The position numbers and the translations under genes are program-made. The notes below the pieces were generated by a model. It searched no databases, had not been told where the DNA came from, and saw only the letters and a list, made by a program, of their open reading frames with translations. Positions 1-11,065 of a stretch of 64,000 nucleotides of DNA are shown here, one piece after another. This DNA is from RI-153 sp963721725. GTDB taxonomy: Bacteria > Chloroflexota > Anaerolineae > Caldilineales > Caldilineaceae. Within the stretch, counting starts at the first letter, position 1, and each line of letters opens with the position of its first letter. The DNA is taken from the NCBI GenBank assembly GCA_963721725.1, contig CAVRLX010000019.1, positions 62,001-126,000 on the forward strand, in the 5' to 3' direction.

Positions 1-1
1 C

Positions 2-574
2 GAGACATGGTTTCCGCCTGCGCCGCCTGATGTAGCGCTGATCAGTGGACACGCTGGCTATGATTCCGGTGCGGTCTGCACCGATGAGAAAGGCCAGACC
101 ACAGTAACCGAGGCATCGGTCAATGCCAACGTGGCTAGTTTGGTGCAAATGCGCCTGCGCCGTGCCGGAATGAACGTCATACTACTGGATGAGTACGATG
201 CACGACTGGCGGGGTTGGTAGCCGGGGTAGTGTTGAGTCTGCATGCTGATAGCTGTGTGCCGTTGAGCGGATACAAAGCGGCCACCCCTCCCCAAAGCGC
301 CACGCCCCAGGTTGAAGCTCGTTTGCTGGCCTGCATCGATCAACACTATGCAAACGCCACCGACCTTGCCCCGCACCTCGACACGATCACCCATGACATG
401 ACTGACTATCATGCCTTTCGCAAGGTGGAAGATCAGACACCCATTGCCATTTTGGAACTGGGCTTCTTGGGCGGAGATCAAAGGCTGCTCACCGATAATG
501 TGGAGGTTGTGGCCGAGGGGGTGGCGGAGAGTTTGCGCTGTTTTTTACGAGGAGAAAAAACGAGTAAGGAGTAA
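2..574 (+). CDS. N-acetylmuramoyl-L-alanine amidase (Amidase_3-like), 5' end outside window
   Basis: Partial gene, open from the first bases of the window and ending in TAA. It probably cleaves the amide bond between N-acetylmuramic acid and the stem peptide in the cell wall. The zinc-amidase pattern is visible: ISGHAG supplies the first His, TEASVN the Glu, SLHADS the second His, and ILELGFLGG carries the catalytic Glu near the C-terminus. Spacing of these motifs fits the family, though the region between SLHADS and ILELGF is fairly short. A GTG at 131 lies after the first motif, so it cannot be the true start. The stop codon is buried in a bidirectional terminator shared with the convergent oppF. 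The N-terminal part, which might hold a signal peptide or binding domain, is not visible. Family assignment is fairly secure; substrate is inferred from the family. Confidence 0.8.
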   Translation, partial: ETWFPPAPPDVALISGHAGYDSGAVCTDEKGQTTVTEASVNANVASLVQMRLRRAGMNVILLDEYDARLAGLVAGVVLSLHADSCVPLSGYKAATPPQSATPQVEARLLACIDQHYANATDLAPHLDTITHDMTDYHAFRKVEDQTPIAILELGFLGGDQRLLTDNVEVVAEGVAESLRCFLRGEKTSKE

Positions 575-609
575 AAAGGCCATGATGCCTTTTACTCCTT
601 ACTCGTTTT
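555..609. terminator. Bidirectional intrinsic terminator between amidase and oppF
   Basis: A near-perfect inverted repeat, arms 561-580 and 587-605 (CGAGTAAGGAGTAAAA...GGC, one bulged A), loop of 6. It is followed by TTTT on the plus strand and by six T on the minus strand, as expected between two convergent genes. Confidence 0.85.
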
Positions 610-643
610 GCATACAAATCAACTCAATAAACAGTCAGTCGGC

Positions 644-1726
644 CTACGCCACCTGTCCTACTTTTTCCACAGGTTTCACGGCTTCGTGCAGGAAGCAGGC
701 CACGTAATGGCCGCTGCCCACATCGGTAAAAGCCGGTTCATACTGGCGGCAGATGTCCATCACCCGTGGGCAGCGCGTGTTGAAATTGCACCCTTTGGGC
801 GGATTGGCCGGGCTAGGCACATCCCCTTCCAGGATGATGCGCTGTCGTTTCTTCTCGATCTCTGGATCAGGAATAGGCACTGCCGAGAGCAACGCCTGCG
901 TGTAAGGGTGCATGGGATCAGCATACAGAGCGTCACGATCCGCCAACTCGACAATCTTGCCCAGATACATCACGGCGATGCGATCCGAAATGTGGCGCAC
1001 CACTGAAAGATCATGGGCGATGAAGAGGTAGGTCAGTCCCAATTCGCCCTGAAGATCTTCCAAGAGATTAATCACTTGGGCCTGAATCGACACATCCAGC
1101 GCCGAGATCGGCTCGTCGCAGACAATGAACGATGGGTTCACGGCCAACGCCCGCGCCACGCCGATGCGCTGGCGTTGGCCACCGGAGAACTCATGGGGAT
1201 AGCGGTTAACAAAGTAGGGATTCAGCCCCACGGTTTTGAGTAATTCCTGCACCCGCTCTTGGCGCTCTTTGCGGTTGCTGCCAATGTTATGCACTTCCAG
1301 CGGTTCGCCGATGATGCTGCCCACGGTCATACGTGGGTTGAGCGAGGCATAAGGATCTTGAAAGATCATCTGCATCCGGCGGCGCATCCGGCGCAGATCG
1401 CCGCCCTTCATCTCGGTGAGATCCTTGCCTTCAAAGATCACTTGCCCGTCGGTGGGATCGTAAAGCTGCAAAATGGCGCGGCCCGTTGTGGATTTGCCAC
1501 AGCCCGATTCGCCCACAAGCCCCAAGGTTTCGCCGCGCATCAGATCAAAATTGATGCCGTCCACGGCTTTGATACTGCCCACTTGGCGCTGAATCAAAAT
1601 GCCGCGAGTGATGGGGAAGTGCATTTTTAGATTGCGCACGCTTAGGATTACATCCTGTTTCGTGGCATCGGCTCCGGCGGACATACTGCCCACAGGCAAT
1701 GTTCGAGTGGTTTCTTCTTTGCTCAT
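644..1726 (-). CDS. oppF: Oligopeptide/dipeptide ABC transporter ATP-binding protein (OppF type)
   Basis: A 360-residue ATPase that would power peptide or related solute import together with OppD. It shows Walker A GESGCGKST, the ABC signature FSGGQRQRIGVARAL, Walker B FIVCDEPISALD and the C-terminal oligo_HPY segment with the Cys pattern CNFNTRCPRVMDIC. I chose the ATG at 1726 (MSKEE) rather than the longer open frame, because it overlaps the stop of oppD by 4 bases (ATGA), a typical translationally coupled junction. No permease or binding-protein genes lie next to the pair in this window, so the partner subunits must be encoded elsewhere. The exact substrate cannot be told from sequence. 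Family call is secure. Confidence 0.92.
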   Translation of the reverse strand: MSKEETTRTLPVGSMSAGADATKQDVILSVRNLKMHFPITRGILIQRQVGSIKAVDGINFDLMRGETLGLVGESGCGKSTTGRAILQLYDPTDGQVIFEGKDLTEMKGGDLRRMRRRMQMIFQDPYASLNPRMTVGSIIGEPLEVHNIGSNRKERQERVQELLKTVGLNPYFVNRYPHEFSGGQRQRIGVARALAVNPSFIVCDEPISALDVSIQAQVINLLEDLQGELGLTYLFIAHDLSVVRHISDRIAVMYLGKIVELADRDALYADPMHPYTQALLSAVPIPDPEIEKKRQRIILEGDVPSPANPPKGCNFNTRCPRVMDICRQYEPAFTDVGSGHYVACFLHEAVKPVEKVGQVA

Positions 1727-2739
1727 CGTACGACCTCTGCATCTGTTTTGGGTTCGTAGACCTTGACACCGGAAATATCCACCCAACAGGCAGACCGGTG
1801 GCCCGGCCCCACATCCATAAGCGGCGGATTTTCTGCCCAGCATTTTTCAATATTAAAGGGGCAACGGGGAGCAAAGGGACAATGGCTTGGCGGATCGAGG
1901 AGATCTGGCGGTAGACCGTCAATCGGGATAAGTCGTTTCTGGCGGCCCAGATCCAGACGAGGAATCGAGCGTAGCAGCCCCAACGTATAGGGGTGACGGG
2001 GCTGGGCATACAGCGAATCCACCGAGGCTTCTTCCACAATAAAGCCGGAATACATCACAAGCACCCGGTCGGCCATGCCTGCCACTACACCCAGGTCATG
2101 AGTAATCCAGATAATCGCCATGCCCAACTCTTGCTTCAGACGCTCCACCAGATCAACAATCTGGGCCTGAATGGTTACGTCCAGGGCGGTGGTGGGTTCA
2201 TCGGCGATGAGCAGTTGCGGGTTGCAACTTAGCCCCATGGCGATCATCACACGCTGGCGCATGCCACCCGAAAATTGATGCGGGTAGTCATCCAACCGGG
2301 AACCGGCCCCTGGGATGCCTACCAATTCGAGAAGTTCCACAGCCCGTTTGCGGGCTTCTTCCCGGCTCAAATGCAGGTGCAACTCAATGGCCTCGGTGAT
2401 CTGGCGGCCAATCGTCAACACCGGATTGAGCGAAGTCATGGGGTCTTGGAAGATCATAGCGATGCGATTACCGCGGATGCGCCTTAGTTCTTCCTCTTTG
2501 AGCTTGAGCAGATCTTGACCGTCAAACCAGACCTCGCCATCGACAATCTTGCCTGGCGGCTCTGGGATCAGGCGAATCAACGACATAACCCCCACGCTCT
2601 TGCCACTACCCGATTCACCCACAATTGCCACGGTTTCACCTTGCCCCACTTCATAGGTGATCCCGTTAACGGCATGGACAACGCCGTCCTGGGTGAAAAA
2701 CTGGGTTTTCAGATTTTTCACTTCTAGCAGTTTAGCCAT
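1723..2739 (-). CDS. oppD: Oligopeptide/dipeptide ABC transporter ATP-binding protein (OppD type)
   Basis: A 338-residue nucleotide-binding subunit of a peptide-type importer, first gene of the oppDF pair. Visible motifs are Walker A GESGSGKS, signature FSGGMRQRVMIAM, Walker B LLIADEPTTALD, the switch His in WITHDLG and the C-terminal oligo_HPY stretch CPFAPRCPFNIEKC, which in OppD-type proteins can carry an iron-sulfur site. The ATG at 2739 is preceded by AGAGGAGTAGG. A good sigma-70-type promoter lies about 215 bases upstream and overlaps the end of argH, giving a long 5' leader. The pair is orphaned from its permeases here. Function is firm at the family level only. Confidence 0.92.
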   Translation of the reverse strand: MAKLLEVKNLKTQFFTQDGVVHAVNGITYEVGQGETVAIVGESGSGKSVGVMSLIRLIPEPPGKIVDGEVWFDGQDLLKLKEEELRRIRGNRIAMIFQDPMTSLNPVLTIGRQITEAIELHLHLSREEARKRAVELLELVGIPGAGSRLDDYPHQFSGGMRQRVMIAMGLSCNPQLLIADEPTTALDVTIQAQIVDLVERLKQELGMAIIWITHDLGVVAGMADRVLVMYSGFIVEEASVDSLYAQPRHPYTLGLLRSIPRLDLGRQKRLIPIDGLPPDLLDPPSHCPFAPRCPFNIEKCWAENPPLMDVGPGHRSACWVDISGVKVYEPKTDAEVVR

Positions 2740-2955
2740 TGCGGCCTACTCCTCTGAAAACTGATCGATGAGCACAATAATGTATAAGGAAATAAAGGAT
2801 AAAAGCGTATTCAGTAAATACACCCAAAAACCTGTAGAAAATAGAGGATAACGACTGACCAAAGCATCTTTGTAGACCACATTCTAACAGACAGCCAGGG
2901 GAAATTTAGAGTGGTTCTTATTTTGTGGTCGATCCGCCTTTGACGAAGCATCGCT

Positions 2956-2984
2956 ATCCTAACAAGCTTTGGAGGCTTTGTCAA
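2956..2984 (-). promoter_or_regulatory. Predicted sigma-70-type promoter of oppDF
   Basis: Minus strand TTGACA (2984-2979), 17-base spacer, TAGGAT (2961-2956). The -35 box overlaps the argH stop codon. It would give a leader of about 210 bases. Confidence 0.55.
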
Positions 2985-4369
2985 TTTGCTTTTAAATGGA
3001 GCAGCGTCCGTAACGTCTTAATCTGCTCCCCCACAGCCCGGCGGCTGGAACCACCCTCGGCGTCGCGCTGATCCACGCTGCGCTCGTAATTCCACACGTC
3101 CGCTACATCCTCGCCAAAGGCCGGGTGCAGCGATTGAAGCTGCGCCAGCGAGAGATCGAACAGAGAGACGCCATTTTCTTCGGCAAGACGCACCGCCGCC
3201 CCCGCCACATGATGGGTCTCGCGGAAGGGCACACCGCGCCGCACAAGATATTCGGCCAGATCCGTCGCCAGCATTTCGGGCACAAGCGCCGCCCGCAGCC
3301 GGTCGCCGTACACGGTGAGGGTGGAAAGCACGCCTGTGGCAATTTGCAGCGAGCCGTTCAGCGTATCCACAGCATCAAAAAGCGGCTCTTTGTCCTCTTG
3401 CAGATCCTTGTTATACGTAGTGGGCAACCCCTTCAAGGTCATCAACAGCCCTGTGAAATCGCCAAAGACCCGTCCCGATTTGCCGCGCAGCAACTCCAGC
3501 GAATCGGGGTTCTTCTTTTGCGGCATCAGGCTGCTGCCTGTGCTATAGGCGTCGGCCAGGGTGACAAAGCGAAACTCGCGGCTGCTGTAGATGATCAGAT
3601 CCTCGGCGAAGCGGCTGATGTGCAGCATAGTCATCGTTGCCCAAAAGAGAAACTCAGCCACGAAATCGCGATCGCTAACGCCGTCCATGCTGTTAGGGGT
3701 GATGCCCTCAAAGCCCAGATGCTTCCGCCAGAAAGCGACGATCGACGGCAAAGGGGTTGCCCGCCAGCGCGCCCGATCCCAGGGGGAGTTGGTTGACGCG
3801 GCTTCGCAGTTGGGCCAGACGTTCGGCATCACGTGCCCACGGCCAGGCATGGCTAAGCAGCCAGTGGCTCCAACGCACAGGCTGGGCGGGCTGCAAATGG
3901 GTGTAACCGGGCATGATCAGGTCAATCTCGGCTTCGGCGCGCAGCACGGCACTCTCGATTAACTCGTGCAAGTGCTGGCCGTAATGTGTCGATTTCGGCG
4001 CGCAGCCAGAGGCGCAGATCGGTGGCAACCTGGTCATTGCGGCTGCGACCGGTGTGCAGTCTTGCCCGCCACCTCGCCGATCAACTCAGTGAGACGACGC
4101 TCGTTGGCGGTGTGGATGTCCTCGTCGCCGGGCTTCTCCACAAACTCACCAGCGGCCCACTCTGCCCCCACCTGATCCAATCCGGCGATAATCTGGCCCG
4201 CTTCGTCCTCGCGGAGGATGCCGCTGCGCACCAGGGCACGGGCATAGGCTTGGCTGCCTTCAATGTCGGCGCGCCACATGCGTTTATCAAAGGGCAGCGA
4301 AGCGTTGAAAGCTTCCATCAGAGGATCGGTTTTGCCACTAAAGCGCCCGCCCCACAGTTTTGTCGACAT
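2981..4369 (-). CDS. argH: Argininosuccinate lyase, reading frame broken by three single-base insertions
   Basis: Catalyses the last step of arginine synthesis, splitting argininosuccinate into arginine and fumarate. The N-terminus (MSTKLWGGRFSGKTD), the GYTHLQPAQP helix and the family signature SSLMPQKKNPD are all present, but in different frames. Frame breaks fall near 4060 (extra A after GGCAAG, losing LHTGRSRND), near 3985 (between RAEIDT and YGQHLHELIES) and at 3719 (extra T inside LAEALGFEGI). Each is explained by one surplus base; the total of 1389 bases minus three gives 461 residues, the normal ArgH length. No other decay is seen, so sequencing or assembly error is the likeliest cause; a true pseudogene is the alternative. 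AAGGAAGAG precedes the ATG at 4369. Confidence 0.9.
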
Positions 4370-4723
4370 GCTCTCTTCCTTTTGGTGAACCCAACAGTTG
4401 ATGAATGGTCCTATCATAAATGAGTGGGATCGAATTGTGAATCTTGGCAATGGCGTAACGAGTTTGGCAACCCTGTTACTGCCATCCCTTACCATTAAAA
4501 CCGCATAATAAAATCTGCGTAACACCTAACAAATAATTCAGGTAAACGCAATAGATTTCTCAGAAACTTACGTTATTTCTTACTAAGTTTCACATATGCG
4601 TACTCTATAGCTATTGAATCCTGGTACAATGAGTGACACACTTGCAAAGTAATTGCTACTACAAAAATATTTTGATAAATCTTCGCTGCTACTAAGACTT
4701 ATCGATTTCTAACGGGAGCTTAT
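4370..4723. other. Divergent intergenic region argH / subtilase
   Basis: An AT-rich 354-base spacer between two divergent genes. Apart from the argH promoter, the plus strand has TACAAT-like and ATAAAT-like sequences near 4625 and 4675 that could serve the subtilase, but I see no convincing -35 partner. A GGGAG ribosome-binding site lies just before the GTG at 4724. Confidence 0.5.
4413..4441 (-). promoter_or_regulatory. Predicted argH promoter
   Basis: Minus strand TTCACA (4441-4436), 17-base spacer, TATGAT (4418-4413), each one base from consensus, about 43 bases upstream of the argH start codon. Confidence 0.55.
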
Positions 4724-7700
4724 GTGTTATATCGTCGCTTTATTTTAAGGGTATGTTTATCGCTTTTCTTGGGCATGGGTTTGCCGGCCGCTCCCCTATC
4801 TCTTGTTCATGCTCAAGCATTGATGCCGCCGCATGTACCGGGTCGGCTTTTAGTAAAATTTCGCGCCGGGGTCGCGCCACAGACCCAGGAGCGTGTGTTG
4901 GAGCGCTATGCCATTGAGAGCGAAGGCGTGCTGGCACAAAGCCAGATTCAGGTTGTCGATGTTGCCGTGGGCGAAGAAGCAAATACCCTGCGTTTGCTCC
5001 AGGCCAGCCAGTTGGTGGAATGGGCGGAACCAGACTACATCGCCACAGCTAGTGCCATGCCTAATGATCCTTATTATGTCTATCAATGGGGGCTGTCTAT
5101 GATTAATGCACCGGCTGCCTGGGATGTGCAAAGTGGCATCTCTACAGTCACCATTGCAATTTTGGACACGGGCGTGGATCTGACGCACCCGGATCTGGTC
5201 AGTCAGATGGTGAATGGCTACGATTTTGTTAACAACGATGCCGATCCCGCCGATGATCATGGACACGGAACCCATGTTGCCAGCATTGCCGCCGCCAGTG
5301 GAAATAATGGCGTGGGACTGGCTGGGGTGGCGTGGAATGTAAAAATTATGCCGGTGAAGGTGTTGGCAAATAACGGATCGGGCAGCTATAGCGGGATTGC
5401 GAACGCGGTGATCTGGGCAGTAGATCAGGGGGCGGATATTATCAACATGAGTCTCGGCGGCAATAGCTACTCGCAGACGCTGCAGGATGCTATCACCTAT
5501 GCCCACAATCTGGGGGCGGTGGTGATCGCAGCGGCGGGGAACGGTTATGAAAGCGGCAATGCACCTAATTATCCGGCGGCGAATAACCACGTAATTGGGG
5601 TGGGGGCGACGACACAGAGCAATACGTGTGCCAGCTTTTCGACAACTGGCTATTTTGTGGACATTGCCGCGCCGGGGGTCTCGATTGTCGGGGCCTATCT
5701 GCGCAGCAAGGGATATTCCTATGTGTACATGTCGGGAACCAGCATGGCAACGCCCTATGTAGCTGGGTTGGCAGCGCTGTTGCTCTCTGTGGATGACACG
5801 CTGACGCCAGATGAAGTGCAGGCATTTCTTGCCAATACGGCTGTCGATCTGGGTGATGCAGGGCGCGATGACATCTTCGGAGCAGGGCGGATTGATGCCG
5901 CGTCTGCGGTCAACGCGGTGTTCGCCAGCCTGCCGACAGCGACACCAACCCCGACCGTATACAGTGAACAGCCAACAGCAACGGCAAGCGATACCTTTAC
6001 ACCCACAGATACGCCAAGCAGCACGCCTACAGTAACGCCAAGTAAAACCCCCACACCCATCCCAACGCAGACAGCTACGCAGACTTGGACAGCGACGGCA
6101 ACGGCTACAGAGACGGCTACCTCCACATTTACACACACCGCCACACCTAGCTCAACGCTGACCGATGTACCGGAGAATACGGCTACACCCACAGCCACAG
6201 CGACAGATACTGCGACGGATACTGCGACGCCAACGCCCTTCCCGGTCCCAACGGAGACACCTTCGCACACACCAACACCCCTGCCAAGCGAAGAAGCCAA
6301 AATAACCGCGGAGCCAACGCTCACGTCCACAGAAACGCCTATCCCAACACAGACGTTGACTGAAACACCCATGCCTTCAGCGACGCCAACCGTCACAGCC
6401 ACGCATCTTCCCACAGCCACGTTCACACCGAGCGAGACACCTACGGCGACCCAAACGCCAACGGCTACCTATACGCCGACGGACGAGCCGACGCCCACAT
6501 CGACAGCAACAAACCGAAACGCCAACGGCTACCCATACGCCGACAGATGAACCGACATCTACATCGACAGCCACCGAAACGCCCACGTCAACCGAAACGC
6601 CCACGGCTACCCATACGCCGACGGACGAGCCGACATCTACATCGACAGCCACCGAAACGCCAACGGCTACCCACACGCCGACGGACGAGCCGACAGCAAC
6701 AGCCACCGAAACACCAACGGCTACACACACGCCGACGGACGAGCCGACAGCAACAGCAACCGAAACGCCCACGTCAACCGAAACGCCCACGGCTACACAT
6801 ACGCCGACGGACGAGCCGACATACAGACAGCCACCGAAACACCAACGGCTACCCATACGCCAACGGCTACCCATACGCCAACGGACCATACGCCAACTAC
6901 GCCAACGGCTACCCATACGCCAACGGCTACCCATACGCCAACGGCTACCCATACACTGACATCCACTGAAACACCCACCGCCACTTGGACGCCAACTTTA
7001 CGACCTACTCATACAGAGATAGCCACGCCAACGGCAACCATAACACCTTCAGCCACACCAACATTCACGCCGTTTCCGACACCGACAGGAACATCGACAC
7101 TGACGCCAACTATCACCCCAATGCCCACCGATACGGTGACGGCAACGCCCACAGAAAGCACCTTTACATCGCCCCTGCCCACCCCTGTGGAAGCGGCCAC
7201 GCTGAATGTAGACGCGGATCCAGTGATGCTTGTGGCTGGCAGCAGTACAGTAAGCCAGATCGGCGTGGAGGTGTTGGACAAAGCGGGCAAGCCTATTCCA
7301 GCGCTGCCCATCACCTTCCAGAGCAGTCTGGGCAGCGTCGATCCCGTCGCGGTTACCAATCAATATGGGGTGGCCGTGGCCCACTTCTCCCCTGGCAGCG
7401 AGATCGGAGTTGTTACCATAACGATCTCGGCCTCAAACCTTCAGGCCACAATGGTGATGACGCTGACCACCGGTTCAACCACACAGGTTGCTCCACAAGC
7501 GGAAAGTACACTGATTTTTACAAGCGAAGGCGCAGAGGTGGCCTTGCAGATCCCCAGTGGAGCCGTGACGGCTGATACAACCCTGGCCTATGTGGATCTA
7601 AACCCTGTGCAAAACACAAAGACAGATCAGCAGTTTGCCGGTCTCCATTTTTATTTGGATGCCTTTCAATCAGGCGCGTACCAGAGCGACTTTACCTTTA

Positions 7701-7939
7701 ATCTGCCGATTGAACTTCTCTTTTCCCTGCGAGGCATCCGATCATCCCAAACGGAAGGGTATACCCTCATCCTGGGCATTTGGGATGGCAACCGTTGGGT
7801 CAACAGTGAGACAGATTGCAACCAGCGCTTCATCGCCACCACGGTGACACCCCCACGCTTTCCCATTTGCCGGGCCGGTGAATTTGCGCTCCTAGAAGTA
7901 CCCGCCCACCACATCTTCCTGCCCACAGTCACCCGCTAG
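4724..7939 (+). CDS. Secreted subtilisin-like serine protease (S8) with Thr/Pro-rich stalk and Big_1-like C-terminal module
   Basis: A predicted 1071-residue exported protease. Order: signal peptide (hydrophobic core, VHA cleavage site near residue 30), a propeptide-like region (PGRLLVKF), an S8 domain with Asp in AILDTGVDLTHPD, His in DDHGHGTHVAS, Asn in AAAGN and Ser in GTSMATP, then about 370 residues dominated by Thr/Pro repeats, a Big_1/invasin-type Ig-like module (about residues 825-920), a ZU5-like stretch (IPSGAVTADTTLAY) and a short tail IFLPTVTR. The frame leaves register near 6511 (one extra A) and returns near 6825 (one base short), both inside the repeats, so the two halves are in the same frame and belong together. 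The GTG start has GGGAG five bases upstream. The stalk probably spaces the protease from the cell surface; substrate unknown. Confidence 0.85.
6452..6960 (+). repeat. Coding minisatellite: Thr/Pro stalk repeats
   Basis: Degenerate units of roughly 54-70 bases encode variants of ATHTPTDEPTSTSTATETP. From about 6844 to 6955 they become 18-base units encoding TPTATH, about five copies. The two frame breaks of the protease gene lie here, where slippage or assembly collapse is most likely. Confidence 0.85.
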
Positions 7940-8000
7940 GCCAGAGATGCCCCGCAGCGGACGCTTTTCGGGCATCCCCCGCCGGAACACCCCGCTCGTT

Positions 8001-8057
8001 CGTGTTGTATGCGCCGTGTTACGTGATCAAAACACGTAACACGGCGCATGCAACACG
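8001..8057 (+). terminator. Long hairpin after the subtilase gene
   Basis: A 25-bp stem with one G-T pair (8001-8025 with 8033-8057, starting CGTGTTGTATGCGCCGTG), loop ATCAAAA, followed by the T-rich TTCTGTTTCTGTT. It sits 62 bases after the protease stop and probably terminates it. Confidence 0.6.
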
Positions 8058-8127
8058 TTCTGTTTCTGTTGGCGGCGAGAATTTGTTACACTGTACACAA
8101 ACGCCAACCGCCTACGGAGAGAGATTT

Positions 8128-8934
8128 GTGTCGAAACACCCCCCCACCACTACCGCCACCCTGTCGCCACCGCTAAAGTGGGCGGGGGGCAAACGCTGGC
8201 TGATTCCCCACCTGCGCCCTCTCTGGCAAGATCACCAACAGCGTCGATTGGTAGAACCCTTTTGTGGCGGGCTGGCCGTCGCCCTAGGACTAGATCCACA
8301 AACGGCGCTGCTCAACGACGCCAACCCCCATCTGATCAACTTCTATCACTGGCTACAACGCGGTCTTGTGATTGAGACAGAATTGGTCAACGATAGCCAG
8401 GTTTTTTATGAGTATCGGGCGCGCTTCAACGAGCTAATCAGCCATGGTGAAGCCGAAAGCCAGGCCGCCGCTGAACTCTTTTACTATCTCAACCGCACCT
8501 GTTTTAACGGGCTGTGTCGCTTTAACCGCAGCGGGGAATTTAACGTGCCCTTTGGCCGCTATAAACGCATTAACTATGTGAGCGATTTTCTGGCCTATCG
8601 GGAGGTGTTGACGAGCTGGGAGTTTACAGTGGGGGATTTTGCGACGATTACGACGGAGGCAGAGGATTTTATCTACGCCGACCCGCCCTACGACGTGGAG
8701 TTTCGCCAGTACTCGAAAGATGGCTTTGCCTGGGAAGCACAAGAACGGCTGGCACACTGGCTGGCCGCGCATCCGGGACCGGTGGTACTTTCCAATCAGG
8801 CCACGGAACGCATTGTGGCGCTGTACGAGTCGTGCGGCTTTGAACTACACTTTTTGGATGCCCCACGCCGGATCAACAGCACCGGAGACCGCACCCCCGC
8901 CCCCGAAGTGCTGGCCCTGCGCAACATTGCCTGA
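8128..8934 (+). CDS. D12-class N6-adenine DNA methyltransferase (Dam family)
   Basis: A 268-residue enzyme expected to transfer a methyl group from S-adenosylmethionine to adenine N6 in a short DNA site. Residues 16-22 (LKWAGGK) and EPFCGG at 43-48 form the cofactor-binding motif, and DPPY at 185-188 is the catalytic motif; NDANPHLINFYHWLQ and YLNRTCFNGLCRFN are typical of the Dam/DpnIIA group. The GTG at 8128, preceded by GGAGAGAG, is a better start than the in-frame codon at 8002, which falls in the upstream hairpin. GATC is the usual target of close relatives, but the target here is inference. It faces a convergent PD-(D/E)XK-like gene; together they could be a restriction-modification pair, or this may be a solitary methylase. 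Confidence 0.9.
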   Translation: MSKHPPTTTATLSPPLKWAGGKRWLIPHLRPLWQDHQQRRLVEPFCGGLAVALGLDPQTALLNDANPHLINFYHWLQRGLVIETELVNDSQVFYEYRARFNELISHGEAESQAAAELFYYLNRTCFNGLCRFNRSGEFNVPFGRYKRINYVSDFLAYREVLTSWEFTVGDFATITTEAEDFIYADPPYDVEFRQYSKDGFAWEAQERLAHWLAAHPGPVVLSNQATERIVALYESCGFELHFLDAPRRINSTGDRTPAPEVLALRNIA

Positions 8935-8962
8935 TTTTTTACCGAGGAAAGCACAGGGGACA

Positions 8963-8995
8963 GAATAGAACACGGATTTGCCGGATTGAGCGGAT
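8963..8995 (+). repeat. 33-bp inverted repeat, left copy
   Basis: Matches the reverse complement of 11530-11562 at 32 of 33 positions. The pair flanks the nuclease-like and aminotransferase genes. Confidence 0.8.
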
Positions 8996-9050
8996 CAAAA
9001 CGGATTCTTGTAAGGCCAGAAACTACTGAGCTATTTTGCCTTTTGCACTC

Positions 9051-9142
9051 GTAACCATACAGGTGCGACGCACTCGCCAGGCGTAGATTGGTTGTGAAAG
9101 CTTGGGTGGCGAGTGCGTCGCACCCTAGACCTGTATAGATAC
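9051..9142 (-). repeat. Family-1 palindrome, copy a (reverse orientation)
   Basis: Arms GGTGCGACGCACTCGCCA and TGGCGAGTGCGTCGCACC around a central segment GCGTAGATTGGTTGTGAAAG, which I define as the reverse orientation. The outer ends carry ATACAGG / CCTGTAT. Confidence 0.85.
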
Positions 9143-9182
9143 TTGCACTCTGCCTTTTGACTTCTCTGCGTTAAACTCTGGC

Positions 9183-9689
9183 CTAGCTTGGACGAAGCTG
9201 AGCTTGCCAACAGCCGGGAACCTCATCGATGACACGTTGAATGGGCACAAGTCTCCCCACAGTTGTATAAAATTCGTCGCCAATCGGGGTCTGTGTGGAG
9301 CGTTCCGGGAAGCTGTCTAGGCGGGGCAGAAACCACTCGCGTGTGGCGGGCATGGGCAAAATGTGCAGATGGCGGGGTTCGATGAAGTAATAAAAGAGCA
9401 GATCAGCCTCGGTGTAGAGGAAACATCCCGGGGTCTGCTTCTCAAAATTGCTCCACGTTTCAAAAAAGAAATTGCCGGTCTTGTGCCAGCGGTCCCCCTT
9501 GATCTCAACCCGATAGCGCCCCTTTTGCGTCGTCCACACCAGATCCACATCCACGCGCTGATAGTCGGGATCGGCTTCCACATTTTCCAGCGCCACGGTT
9601 TGGGGCCGAGAACGCAACCACGCTTCGATCTCCCGCGCCGCCTGATCCGCCACACGCACCGCGTCATCCATCTTGTAGCGTCTCGGCAT
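9183..9689 (-). CDS. Unknown protein with PD-(D/E)XK nuclease-like core
   Basis: A 168-residue soluble protein that I do not recognise as a named family. The stretch from Asp47/Asp49 (RVDVDLVW) to Glu62-Ile-Lys64 (YRVEIKGDRW), separated by a turn, has the D...ExK arrangement of the PD-(D/E)XK nuclease fold, followed by a conserved-looking GNFFFETWSN helix start. The ATG at 9689 has GGAAAGG seven bases upstream. It is convergent with the adenine methyltransferase and lies inside a pair of 33-bp inverted repeats, which suggests a restriction enzyme or a DNA repair nuclease. This role is inference; a non-catalytic protein with a similar fold is possible. Confidence 0.6.
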   Translation of the reverse strand: MPRRYKMDDAVRVADQAAREIEAWLRSRPQTVALENVEADPDYQRVDVDLVWTTQKGRYRVEIKGDRWHKTGNFFFETWSNFEKQTPGCFLYTEADLLFYYFIEPRHLHILPMPATREWFLPRLDSFPERSTQTPIGDEFYTTVGRLVPIQRVIDEVPGCWQAQLRPS

Positions 9690-9711
9690 CGGAAAGCCTT
9701 TCCAAACTAGG

Positions 9712-9769
9712 ACACGGATTGGGCAGATTGAGCAGATCTGAAATCCGCTTTTATCTGCCCAATCCGTGT
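9712..9769. terminator. Hairpin after the aminotransferase gene
   Basis: A perfect 17-bp stem (9712-9728 with 9753-9769, ACACGGATTGGGCAGAT). Its words resemble the 33-bp inverted repeats nearby. There is no clear U-tract, so termination is a guess from its position between two minus-strand genes. Confidence 0.45.
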
Positions 9770-9787
9770 TATCCGCGTTCTATCTCT

Positions 9788-11065
<1,278 letters not shown>

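Noticed and set aside
644..2739. Complete peptide transporter operon
   Set aside because: Only the two ATPase genes are present; no permease or binding protein adjoins them.
2981..4369. argH as a decayed pseudogene
   Set aside because: Three compensating one-base insertions with every motif kept and many similar breaks in other genes point to consensus error.
4850..6136. 428-codon minus-strand open frame across the subtilase
   Set aside because: Shadow of the protease gene; composition is Cys/Arg-rich and no ribosome-binding site is present.
5755..6952. Long minus-strand Val/Gly-rich frames over the Thr/Pro stalk
   Set aside because: They are the antisense reading of the ACN/CCN-rich repeats and have no independent support.
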